A stretch of DNA of 64,000 nucleotides from Coprinus comatus (lineage: Eukaryota; Basidiomycota; Agaricomycetes; Agaricales; Agaricaceae), in assembly GCA_034638255.1 (NCBI GenBank), contig JAWPGT010000013.1:434001-498000 (forward strand), in the 5' to 3' direction. Each line of letters begins with the position of its first letter. Within the stretch, counting starts at the first letter, position 1. Under the pieces are notes generated by a model. It did no database searches. It saw only the letters and a program-made list of their open reading frames with translations, and was not told the origin of the DNA. Shown piece by piece: positions 12,186 through 22,224 of this stretch. Position numbers and translations under genes: made by a program.

Positions 12186-12599
12186 AGCTCTTATATCAAA
12201 GAATAAGGCTGGATTACGATGGCCAAGTGCTTGAGTGTATGTGTGGATCAATCAGTCGACTACACGGTGCACATGTACACACGCTGTCACGCATTGCATC
12301 ATGTGACTTGATAAATGCGGCTTGTAAAGAGCTCTAATACGGCTCACTGAAACACACTGTAAAAGCCTGTGGTAAACACTCAATTCTCATGAACAATGCA
12401 TTAGAAGATGGGACCTTGACTCACTAATATCCACCGAGTCTGGCCAACCCTGATCTTCCCAGATTAAGCTGTTGTGCATTGGTGTCTGAACCAAACACGG
12501 TACTGTGCTCGAAATTAATTTAGCAAATGATCGAGTGGTTTGCTCAAATTCCCAAAACGGCTGATCATTCTGGCACTTCATCATCTTGGAAAGATTTCG
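12186..12599. other. Divergent promoter region TM9 / TGT
   Basis: A 414-bp divergent intergenic region with no supported gene. The part nearest the TGT start probably contains its 5' leader; a short open frame on the minus strand here (12387-12629) overlaps the TGT first exon and looks random. Confidence 0.6.
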
Positions 12600-14464
12600 A
12601 TGCAGTACGAAGTTATTGCAAAATGCCATACGACAAAAGCGCGTGTATCGCGTATGACACTTGCTCGTAAGTAAATGAATTCCTCCAGAAATCGTCTCTA
12701 ATTGCTTGATTCAAGATGGTACTACGATGTTACCCACCTTTATGCCTGTTGCAACCCAAGCCGCGATAAAAGGCCTTACACCTGAACAAGTAGAATCCCT
12801 TGGAGTGACCTTGATATTAAATAACACATATCATCTAAATCTTCGACCTGGACTGGACGTGCTGAATAAAGTCGGAGGTGCTCACAAATTTCAAGGATGG
12901 GAAAAGAATCTATTAACAGTAGGTTTTGGATAAACTCAAAATATGCTTCTTTTTCAACACCGCTTGCCCTTTCATAGGATAGTGGTGGATTCCAACTTGT
13001 TTCGCTGAGCAAGTTTACAAAGATCACAGAGGAAGGAGCTTTATTTGCCAGCCCGTTCACTGGCGAACCTACCATGCTCACAGTAAGCACATACATCACT
13101 AAATTAAGCTCGTTCTAAGTAATCAATGTTTTCAAAGCCAGAAGAAAGTATGAACATTCAACACGCCATCGGTGCAGACATCATCATGCAACTCGACGAC
13201 GTAGGTTAGTTCTTGGAGTTGTACTGTTCCAATCTTACTCATTAATTTATAGTATCAAGTCTAACAACTGGCCCTCGTGTTGAAGAGGCAATGGAGAGAT
13301 CGGTACGATGGCTTGACAGGTGTATTTCCCAACATGAGAAATCGGGGAAGACACACAAACAAAACCTATTTGCTATCGTTCAAGGTGGTCTTGAACCAAA
13401 ATTGCGGGATCGCTGTTTAGAAGCTATGGTTGAAAGAAAGGATAGGGTAGCTGGATTTGCAATCGGAGGGCTTAGTGGAGGCGAAGAGAAAGGTGAGTTT
13501 TCGCTGCCGTCTTTCCTCCAAGCACCATTAACTCTAAGGTAACCTTAGATACATTTTGGAGAATGTAAGTGTTCAATGTGTCATTAACTCCTTTCGTACT
13601 AACACGTCGTTTCAACAGAATTAAGCAATGTGCAGATAAACTGCCTGAAGACCGTATGTTTATCAACCCTATACCCATTTAATTGTGTCTAAGTGTTTTT
13701 ATAGGACCGCGATACTCAATGGGAATTGGTTTTGCTGAAGGTGACCTTTAGGATTCCAACGTCTGAAATCCCATCTTAACTCATTTTGTTTAATCTCAGA
13801 TCTTGTTGTCTGTGTGGCGCTTGGAGTTGATATGGTGCCTATCGTCCCTGATCGTCTACCTTCAATTTAGAGACACTCACCAAATTTCCAGGCTGATTGT
13901 GTTTTTCCGACACGAACGGCTCGTTTTGGTGTCGCGCTAACACACAAAGGCCCTCTTAATCTTAGTAAGAGCTTATCTTCAGCTATCTTCACGTTCAATC
14001 AATTTCATTCCTTCAGAATTAAGCAAACATGCCCGAGATTTCGGACCCATAGATGAAAATTGTCCTTGTCCCACCTGTAAAGGGAAAACCTCCAGGGCAA
14101 TTCTCCATCACACGATAACTCTCGAGACAGCAGCAGCCCATGGTACGTCATTTATCCTGTCTAATACGCCAATTTCGTGCCCGATGTACCTTAATCAGAA
14201 GTCTGAACCTGATTTTTTGTAGCCATTACCCTGCACAATATTACCTTTCAAGCCCAGGTCATGGGACGTGCAAGAGCTGCTATAATTGCAGGGACATTTC
14301 CAGACTACTTGCGGGAATTTTTCGCCGAATACTTTGGTGAAGCCGGGTACCCCGAATGGTGTGTTAATGCATTGCGCAGCGTTGGTGTTGATCTACTAGA
14401 AGAGAAAAAGGTCAACATCATCCCTGGTACAGGGGCAAAATGGGAGTACTCTGATGCCTCATGA
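12600..14464 (+). CDS. QTRT1: Queuine tRNA-ribosyltransferase catalytic subunit (TGT)
   Basis: Swaps guanine-34 for queuine in tRNAs for Tyr, His, Asn and Asp. The start at 12600 gives [20 protein letters not shown], then intron about 12669-12714 and [20 protein letters not shown]. Catalytic features are present: [13 protein letters not shown] (nucleophile/base region), [12 protein letters not shown] (catalytic Asp), [28 protein letters not shown], the tRNA-contact FPTRTARFG, and the zinc site CPCPTC followed by a downstream His. These mark it as the catalytic QTRT1 subunit rather than the QTRT2 partner. About nine introns, some exons very small (near 13552-13566 and 13620-13650). The stop is 14462-14464, 63 bp from the convergent DBP10 stop. 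Queuine is not made by fungi, so the gene implies salvage from bacteria or diet. Confidence 0.94.
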
Positions 14465-14527
14465 ACCACTAGTGTATATTTCATCCACTACAGTATAAGT
14501 TATAACAAAATCTAGGATACAATTTAT

Positions 14528-17500
14528 TTATCTCCTATGTTTCTTGCTCGGCCTCGCGTTCTTCGCTTTCCGATTTTCCATCGTCTTCCTTTGCTTCCTG
14601 ATTTGTTCAGAAGTCTTGAGTTCCGACCTCACTTTACCCATGGGTTTGCCATCATATCGACTCCTTGGTTTAGCTCCTTTCTTACCATTCTTTGAGTTTA
14701 CAGGCGCGTTACCATCGGCACCATCCTCCTGCTTCTTCTTCAACTGTCTGACCTTCCTCTCGTAAACTGTACTGAACTTATCAAGTGGCTTCGATTCGGA
14801 GACTTTGTTGTGACGATATTTATGGCCACCAGGACCCATACTCTGTGGTTTTGTCCTTTGCATCTCTTCCTCACCAACACGAGGAAGGCTAATACGACTC
14901 TTTGCTTTCCATTCGTCGAACCGTCCGCTACGATAGCTGGCAGGCAGGCGGACGCCATTTTCTGTCCTGACGAGCTTAACATTATCCGCACCTACACCAC
15001 CGCCCTGAACAAACTTCTTCTTCTTCTTGTCCCAGTTAAGTTGACGCTTCTTGTTTTGTTGTACGGTGTCATCTCCAGCAAGGTCAAACGCAACACCTTG
15101 CACCTGTTGAACGAAAGAGGAGGCTCCATCATTGAGAGCATAACTATGAATATAGGAATCAGATACCGGGAGGTTGGAAAAGGGGGGAAACTCAAATGAC
15201 ATACCCTTTCTCCGTCAACGCATCTTTTTGGTAATATGAAAGATAGAATTCTTCATCTCTGTATCCATTCTTTTTTTCTGTCTCAAAGACGGCCTAGAAT
15301 CATAAATTAGACTGGCAACTATGTTTCCAAAATCGATCCATTCTCACCGCTATATCTTCCTCGTCAGCCATTTCCACATCATTACCCAACGCATGATCTT
15401 CATCTTCATCTTCCTCACTCTCTTCCTTAACAGAAATCACTCTTCTCGCAATGGATTTTTCTATCGCTTTTCTCCTTTCCTTCATCAAAGCAGCAGTCTC
15501 TGAATTTCCTTTCGTTCCCACCTCGAAGATAGTCTCTGAAGGCCTGAATGCATTCACAGCTTTCAATAATAACTTCCTAGCGTCCTCTTTCTTTCTTCTC
15601 TCCGCTCCATCCGTTCCCCGAAGTAACACAGGATGTACACCTGAGTCTGAACCAGCTAATTGCCACTTTGGATCCTTCGTCATCTCTTTGGCACGTTTGT
15701 AACTTTGAGGACTAGCCTTGCCTTTACTCCTCTCATACATCGCATGTCCTCTTTTCATGACATCATGAAGACTAGGTAATGAATGATTTACATCATCCAA
15801 TGATCTGAGGTATTCGACGTCCTCGTCGATCCTTTCACGTTCAAAGGTACCAAGGACTAGCGATTGGGTATATACTTGATCACTACCGCTGTGAACCGTA
15901 CTTGTCAAAGGCCGTGCGAGGAAAAGTTGAAGATCCAAGAGATAAGGTAGCTCAGGATTAGTTATAAATGACCATGCCCAACCTTGTCTTCCAGCACGAG
16001 CTGTTCGTCCCACTCGATGCACAAATACTCTTGCTCCATGAGGAAAGTCATAATTGACTACATTCTCAAGTACTGGAATATCTATACCACGGGCAGCAAC
16101 ATCTGTGACGACCAGAATATTGGTCTTTCCTCTGCGGAATTGGTCCATTTGATGCGAACGTGCGGCCTGATCCAGTGTACCGTATATATGTGATACGGAA
16201 TAACCAATGGTAGTAAGCAGTGTCGTGAGATATTCAACGTGGTGTTTAGTTGCAACGAATATAAGGGTTTGGTGAGGAGCTGTGATTTGTTCCGAATATT
16301 TTGCCATTCCTTTTTGCTTCTTATCATTGGTTTCGGAAGAGCTTTGATTCAGCTTTTCTAGAGGTACTTTTATCACGTCACGAAGCAAACTGAGCAAACA
16401 TGCATCTTTTTCTGCCTGCTTGATGGAGAAGAAAGCCATCTTGAGGTCGGAACTGATTTTACTCTCCGCATCCAAACGCACGAGCTTGGGGTCCTGAAGA
16501 CCGGCTTTTGCAAATTCAACGAGCGACTTGGGTAATGTAGCGGAAAATAGGAGTGTTTGTCTTGACGGAGGGAGTCGATGGATGATTTCAGTGAGAGCAG
16601 TTTCAAAACCCATTTCGAAGAGTCGATCAGCTTCGTCAAAGACAACATATTGAACAGACTTCATGTCCAAGTTCATCTCCACTATAAGATGTAGTAGACG
16701 TCCCGGAGTAGCAATTATCCTAAGGGATATGAGATGCAGGTTGGATATAATGTGTAGCCACTTACACATCCGGATTGCTTGTGATCATCTCAAATTGTTC
16801 ATCCAAACCCTCACCACCAACAATCAGACCCCATCTCAGGTTCTGACCCTTGGAATTTTCTCCTTCCTTATCACCAGCATGCTCACCATTCCGCGAATTC
16901 CATCCTCTTGATAGTTCCTTTCCAACTTTCATGATTTGCAATGCCAATTCACGTGTGGGTAGGAGAATTAATGCTCTTGCACCAAAAGCCGTTGAATGCC
17001 TCCCACCCAATCGCTGCACAAGAGGAATCATATATGCCAAAGATTTTCCAGAACCTGTTCGTGCCATACCGACAAGGTCTCGAGGAGGGGTTGAAAGGAG
17101 AGCAGGGATAGTTGCTCGTTGAATAGGTGTTGGCACTCGATAACCTTGAAGTGTGAGTGATCTTAGAAGCGATGGATGAAGACCTAGTATACAAAGGTCA
17201 GTGATAATTCGTTTTAGCAGATGAAAAACATGAAATGCACCCATGCTTTGGAAACTTCCTCCTCCGATTTCGCCCTTGGCTACTTTCTGCTTTCCTTTCA
17301 TATTTTTAACGACTTGGGTACCATCTTTGATGTCCCGTTTCGTAATTGTTTCCTGTAGGAATCGTGAAAACTCTTCTGTGTCCTCATCACTATCCACCTC
17401 TGTTTGTTGCTGAGCTATTTTTCGTTTCTTTCCTGTGAGAGCTGAAGAAATGTCTATGCCATCGTCAGTGAGATCTTCGTCGTCATAGTACTCTGGCTCT

Positions 17501-17547
17501 GAAGCTTCTGAGTCGCTTGACTCGGGCCTTGTGCGTTTACTGGGCAT
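14528..17547 (-). CDS. DBP10: ATP-dependent RNA helicase Dbp10 (DDX54 type)
   Basis: Nucleolar DEAD-box helicase needed for 60S ribosomal subunit assembly. The start at 17547 (MPSKRTRPESSDSEASEPEY) opens an acidic N-terminus. All helicase motifs are visible: Q motif VPTPIQR, motif I ARTGSGKS, Ia PTRELA, Ib ATPGR, II DEAD, III SAT, IV LIFVATK, V VVTDVAARGIDIP, VI HRVGRTARAGR. The long lysine-rich C-terminus holds the Dbp10-specific DBP10CT domain (LNWDKKKKKFVQGGGVGADN) and ends in a basic tail KKHRR. Introns lie near 17187-17250, 16721-16766, and one between about 15300 and 15203, joining AVFETEKK to the last exon MSFEFPPF. About 940 residues, as usual for the family. DUO1 lies directly upstream on the same strand, its stop 67 bp before this start. 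Confidence 0.96.
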
Positions 17548-17614
17548 TGTTATGGAAGAGAGGAATATTTGGAAAAATACAAGTGTGACAAGGCTGTGAC
17601 ATGTACCAATCTAT

Positions 17615-18698
17615 CTAGGGTTTCCTGATGCCTCGACCAGATCCAGCTGAAGGCAATCCCCTCCCAGCTGTCGAGCCGGTTGTTCTGCGTGTCGGTAGTC
17701 CACTCACAGATTGGCGTATTCTACTGGATGATTCAGATGTACCTACGATGGCTCGTCAGTAAAGTATACAATCCCATTAAATATAACAGACCTAGTCGTG
17801 AAATTCCACTCGTGGATGCTCCTCTCGCCGCTCCCCTCGAAGGCACTCCCCGTCTAACGCCTCCACGGCCCCCACGAGCAGCCATTCGTTCTCTCTTCTC
17901 CTGTTCCAACCTTTCTTGCGTCTCCTTTTCTGCCTGCTCTCGTTCTTCACGCTCTCTTCTCTCATTTTCTCTTTGAATCGCTAATCTGTGTTCTTCTTCT
18001 TCACGCCGTGCTCTTTCAATAGCCTCTGCATGTTCACGTTCAAGCTGCTCCTCATCCTAGTTTCCCCCTCTTTGAGTACAAAGCGCACACACAGTCAGAA
18101 GAGAATGCTTACTGCCTCAGCGCCCTCCCAATCTTCATCAAATATTAAACGGGAAACATCCTCGGACCTATATAGAATCTCAACATATTTATTGAGCAAA
18201 GCATCCGTCTGAGCAAGTTGCTTTGCTATTTTCTACCAAAGCCAAATCAACACATCGGATCAAGTGTCTATTCAATGAACGTAAACGCACATCATTGATA
18301 CTTCCAGTATTGTCCAATGCCTTATTGAAGGCCGCAAAAGCAGAATTAAGCTTCTTCAAAATAAACACATCGCTTTGCAACTTTTCTTCCCGTGCTTTAG
18401 CCCTTTGTTTCTTCATGGCCTCTTCATCCACTTCTTCAACTTGCTCCTCTGCGACAACATTCTCTTCTCCAGCTTCCGAATGACTTCTTTGTTGCGTAGG
18501 TGTTGTAGGCTCCGGTCTCGAAAGCAGACTAAATGGCCTACTCAATACTGCATCATTGCCATGAATTGACAAGTCTGACAAAGATAAATCCTCTTGTCCG
18601 GCACTGGTTATAGATTCAGAAGCCATCAACGATGATTCGGATAATAGGCGCGATCCGTCCATAGAGAACGTTAATTCCGAGTCATCTGGGTTGAACAT
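17615..18698 (-). CDS. DUO1: DASH/Dam1 complex subunit Duo1
   Basis: Subunit of the fungal DASH ring that couples kinetochores to spindle microtubules. The protein begins MFNPDDSELTFSMDGSRLLS, has an acidic linker, then the Duo1 core EEKLQSDVFILKKLNSAFAA, FNKALDNTGSIND, and after a 56-bp intron (GTGCGT...GGTAG, about 18285-18230) KIAKQLAQTDALLNKYVEIL, YRSEDVSRLIFDEDWEGAEA. Next comes an Arg/Glu-rich coiled coil (RREEEEHRLAIQRENERRER) and a Gly/Arg-rich tail (AARGGRGGVRRGVPSRGAAR) ending SGRGIRKP, stop 17615-17617. Reading without the 56-bp intron gives a false short end at 18189. The last intron (49 bp, ending CGTAG) is the likelier of two options. The basic Gly/Arg tail fits microtubule or DNA contact; that is inference. 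Confidence 0.92.
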
Positions 18699-18909
18699 TG
18701 CAGAAGTTGCTGGGAGAAATTACCCCTCTAGTAGTTGGTTGATGGACAAAAGCATTCTACCTGTATTGAACTGTCTTGTAATGATTCTGTGGTCGCGAGT
18801 ACACAATCTCTTGATATCGAAGGCTTTGTACAATAAGGCCAAAAACATACATGATAGTTTCATAAGAAAAAAATAGCTACATTTACTGCACATTCATACA
18901 TTATCCGCT

Positions 18910-20641
18910 TTACTTACGCTCACGCGGTGACATCAACAAGGGGCTCAGTTGCATACTCAGACTTTCTGTCCTAGGCACGGGAGAAGGACGGCCGAGAGTC
19001 ACAGGAATACTGCTAATTATTAGTGAACTTTCATAGCCAAGGAGCGACATAGAAAAGACTCACGACCCACGAAGACCCAACGCTGTAGATGATACAAATG
19101 GTGAGCGAGGATCCTCAGTTGAGTCATGCGAGTGATAAGGCCCCAGGGATGGTTGTATCAATCCCGTCTGGTCTAGAATTGACGTACCACTACTATCACA
19201 ACCCGTGCCATGACAATGCTTGCAAGGTGTCGAGAGCTGTGAAGTATGGAGTACATCTTCTGATGATATGTATGTTGGGGTGAGCAACCTGTATGAGGAA
19301 TAGAAGACAGAGACATACGACTAAACAATAGAGAGTGAGGACTTTGAATTTGAGCAGTGGCTGTTTGAGTCAGTGGCTGCTGTTTATCCATGGTCCTGAA
19401 GTGACCGTGATTGTCAATCGAATGTGTGGATGATAATAAGCTAGAACCGCGACTCCTAGCTTTGGAAGATCCCGAGGTAGATATGGGTGAAGAACGACCC
19501 TCTCTAAAGAGGGGTTGCGATTTGCTGCCAACGGAAGGAGTGTTTTCTAGCTGGACTCTTAGGTCATTCACAAGACGACCCACGGTTGTCATGAGTTCGC
19601 TCATGGATTCAACCACTTCCAGCGTTTGCTTCGGGTTAATTGGAGTACCAGAGCGCGAGGTTACTGGTACAAGACCCGTGGTTCTATTATTCTTGGTCGG
19701 TTTCATGTTATTGGAATATTTAGAACTGCTCTTTGCTCGAGACGAATGGGAGGACTGCCTACCCGGCTTCGGAGAATGGAAGCTCGGCAAGTCTCTTCCA
19801 CATTCCGAAGCTGGTAGCCCCTTCCCAGCCCTATCGTAACTAGAGTAACGCGAATATGTGGATGCGGGTTCAGATTTGATTGGGCCCAATCTCCTTGACG
19901 AAACCATAGGGGAAGCAGTTGGGCACAATGGAGGAGTTGTGAACTCATCCTCGTCTTCCTCTGGATACGAAGCTAACCATAGCGGTGAGTCTACTACTGT
20001 TGCAACAACTTCGTTAGGATTATAGGAGGGTGTTTGCACTCGGAATGCATCAAAAGAATCCTCTGCTGATATGCGTACTTGGTGATTTGGTTCGGAGTAA
20101 GTTCGTGCAAGGACCCTTCGCGGTGTAGACGCCAACTCGGTTTCAGCACCTCCAGAATTTGCTCGTAAATCTTTGGGGTGAGCGGGTATATAAGGCGATG
20201 GATTGTTGTACACGTGTCGATGTCCTTTACAAGGAGTAGAAAGAATCCCTGAAAGCTTCAAGCGCTCCGCGTTTTTTGAGCGTTGCGAGTTGTCTTGACC
20301 TGACCCTGAGTTATTGGTAGTCCTGCTAATAGAACCTGTATGTTGTGGCGAACGGATGGATACAGGCGAGCTAGTTGGACGTGTGATTGAGATATGAACA
20401 TTTCCTCTAGCTTTAGCTTGTCTGAATAGTTCCTCTGCTTCTTCTTGTGAAGCCGCGCCTTGATAAATAGAGCCTGGGCTGTTTTTCACCAGTGGTGCAA
20501 CATTTATCCTGTGAATATTAACTATTAGTTCCATCCCATTACCCAACCATTCTTGAGCGCTTGGGCGCTGAGTACTAACCAATGATCATAAAAAACGCCC
20601 ACTTCTGCACCTGCTGTAATCACATAGTACTTCTTCACCAT
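18910..20641 (-). CDS. Disordered protein with RNase H1 N-terminal (viroplasmin-like) module
   Basis: Exon 1 (start 20641, MVKKYYVITAGAEVGVFYDHW) joins through an intron of about 57 bp to INVAPLVKNSPGSIYQGAAS and QEEAEELFRQAKARG. Together these give the compact module found at the N-terminus of RNase H1 and in caulimovirus P6: KYYVV..G...GVF..W....P.V....G..Y.....EEAE. No RNase H catalytic domain follows; the remaining ~400 residues are Ser/Pro/Arg-rich and probably disordered, with a possible helix (TLEVVESMSELMTTVGRLVN) and a Cys/His pair CKHCHGTGC near 19200. The 3' end is less certain: the frame shifts by splicing near 19320-19290 and again near 19067-19015, giving a stop at 18910 (SPRERK). 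An unspliced reading stops at 19173. This module is often seen as a stand-alone in mushroom genomes. Function unknown. Confidence 0.72.
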
Positions 20642-21038
20642 TGTAATCAGTTCTTTCGTGGTATACAGCAGGAAGGGCTGTGGGAGAAAGTAATGATGAC
20701 TCGGCTTCCTATACGTCGAACCATAAATACCGCAAATTAGACGCTTGCAGTCGGAAAAAAGGATTACCTCAGAATGTTCCAACTCAATTCGAAGTCGTGG
20801 TTTGAAAAGCAAATGCCACACTTTTACGGAAATATAGGGTCCTCATACCGTATGCGGTCGAGTCAAAAGAATATTAACCATTACTTATCTACAAATTACC
20901 CATAGCGTCTAACCAAACAAATGCTAATGATCAAGAACAGATTTCCGAAGTATCAAAGAGCAAAGGGTATCCAAAATGAATATGGTGTACTCCAGTACTT
21001 AACATGAGAAATGCTCCATCGTATGTGGGATGGGATGT
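20642..21038. other. Intergenic region upstream of the viroplasmin-like gene
   Basis: A 397-bp AT-rich gap between the ATG27 stop and the next gene's start on the same strand. No supported gene; it should hold the ATG27 3' UTR and the downstream gene's promoter. Confidence 0.55.
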
Positions 21039-22129
21039 TTATACAGCAACATAACCACCTCTAGATGATCTTCTCGGGTGTACGGAAGAACACAAGTGCG
21101 AGACAACATCTTTGAGCATATAGGGAACTTCTTGCCAGAAATCGCGGTGCCTAGGATGTATATGAGCGATGGGATAGTGTCAACTGTGTTGGTTTACTTA
21201 CGGAATAAGGTCTTTGCCTCTGGCTCCATAAGTTGTATAATTATAATATGCTCCGATGCCAAAGTATGCCGCGAATGCTAGCAGGAGCCTGCGTGAAAAT
21301 GACGATTAATTCGAAATTAACAACACGGAGGTGCAACATAAGTGAACTTACACCAAAAAAAACCATCCAACCCCACTTCCAACATTCTGATCATTACCAG
21401 AATCACCACCCTTATCGTCATCCTGAGGAGGTTCTGTGTCTTGTTTTGTAGGGCAGCCCTGGGGTGCAGACCACTCAAGGCTCAATATTGAGCCATCATA
21501 TGAAACATACTTGGGATCAGATGTCGCGTTGGGATCACAATTTATAGTGACCCTCCACGATTGAAGAACATCGGACGAATTGGAGGGATGTGGATAGTCA
21601 GCGCCTTTGAATAAAAGAGAAATAGACTTGTTGTCTGAAAAGATTACATTAAGTTATGACCGTTGTGCTTAGATGAAGTGTTTACCTGTTAAACTGGCAG
21701 TAGCACTTTCTGGCTGTGAAGTCTTAGCGAGTTGTACAACTGACACTATGCGATCTGATTCTCCTTTCTTCTCGTTTACAATTGTTAGGCACGCAAGAGT
21801 GCTACCAACAGGACACTGTCTTAAATGAGTACTTTGTTCTGGAATGAAACGGTGAAACTCACCTGTTCCTCTTCCGAGATGCCATCCACGACCGTCAAAG
21901 GCAAGCATAGATTAAACCGTAACGATTCAATCATGTTTGTCGGAGGAAATTTTCTTGTTCGATTCACGACGTGTTCCCCGGTAAGCTTGGACAAATCAAA
22001 TTCTGCACCATCAACTGTGATATGACAGTTAAAGCCAGCTTGCTCATCTGCCAATACAGTTGGTATGAGAAGAAGCGAGAGCGTGAGGACCAGTAGTGGT
22101 GGCGGTATGAAATGAGGCCAGAAAACCAT
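21039..22129 (-). CDS. ATG27: Autophagy protein Atg27 (mannose-6-phosphate-receptor-like)
   Basis: Single-pass membrane protein of the Golgi, endosome and vacuole that assists Atg9 cycling in autophagy. The start at 22129 gives a signal peptide (MVFWPHFIPPPLLVLTLSLL) and cleavage before DEQAGF. The lumenal MRH domain follows: FNCHITVDGAEFDLSKLTGE, LRFNLCLPLTVVDGISEEEQ, then CPVGSTLACLTIV and WRVTINCDP, with paired cysteines. After a Gly/Asp-rich spacer (DDDKGGDSGNDQNVGSG) comes the membrane segment VGWFFLLLAFAAYFGIGAYY and the cytosolic HRDFWQEVPYMLKDVVSHLC. The last residues read YVAV, a tyrosine-based YXX-hydrophobic tail equivalent to yeast Atg27's YSAV sorting signal; the last exon starts after an intron of about 50 bp and stops at 21039-21041. 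Identification strong. Confidence 0.95.
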
Positions 22130-22224
22130 TTGAAGGAAAACTGTGAGAGAGAGTTGTAGAGTCGCGATGACCTCAGCTGCGGCTCCTAGAGTATGCTCAC
22201 GTGGCAATCAGATGTATTCTTAGA

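Noticed and set aside
18189..18284. C-terminal end of the DUO1 frame before splicing (…CVDLALVENSKATCSDGCFAQ)
   Set aside because: It is a 56-bp intron read through; splicing restores the conserved KIAKQLAQTDALLNKYVEIL.
20471..20641. Possible integrated caulimovirus-like sequence
   Set aside because: The module carries the viroplasmin name but is a normal cellular fold (RNase H1 N-terminus) in an intron-bearing gene; no reverse transcriptase, movement or coat genes are nearby.
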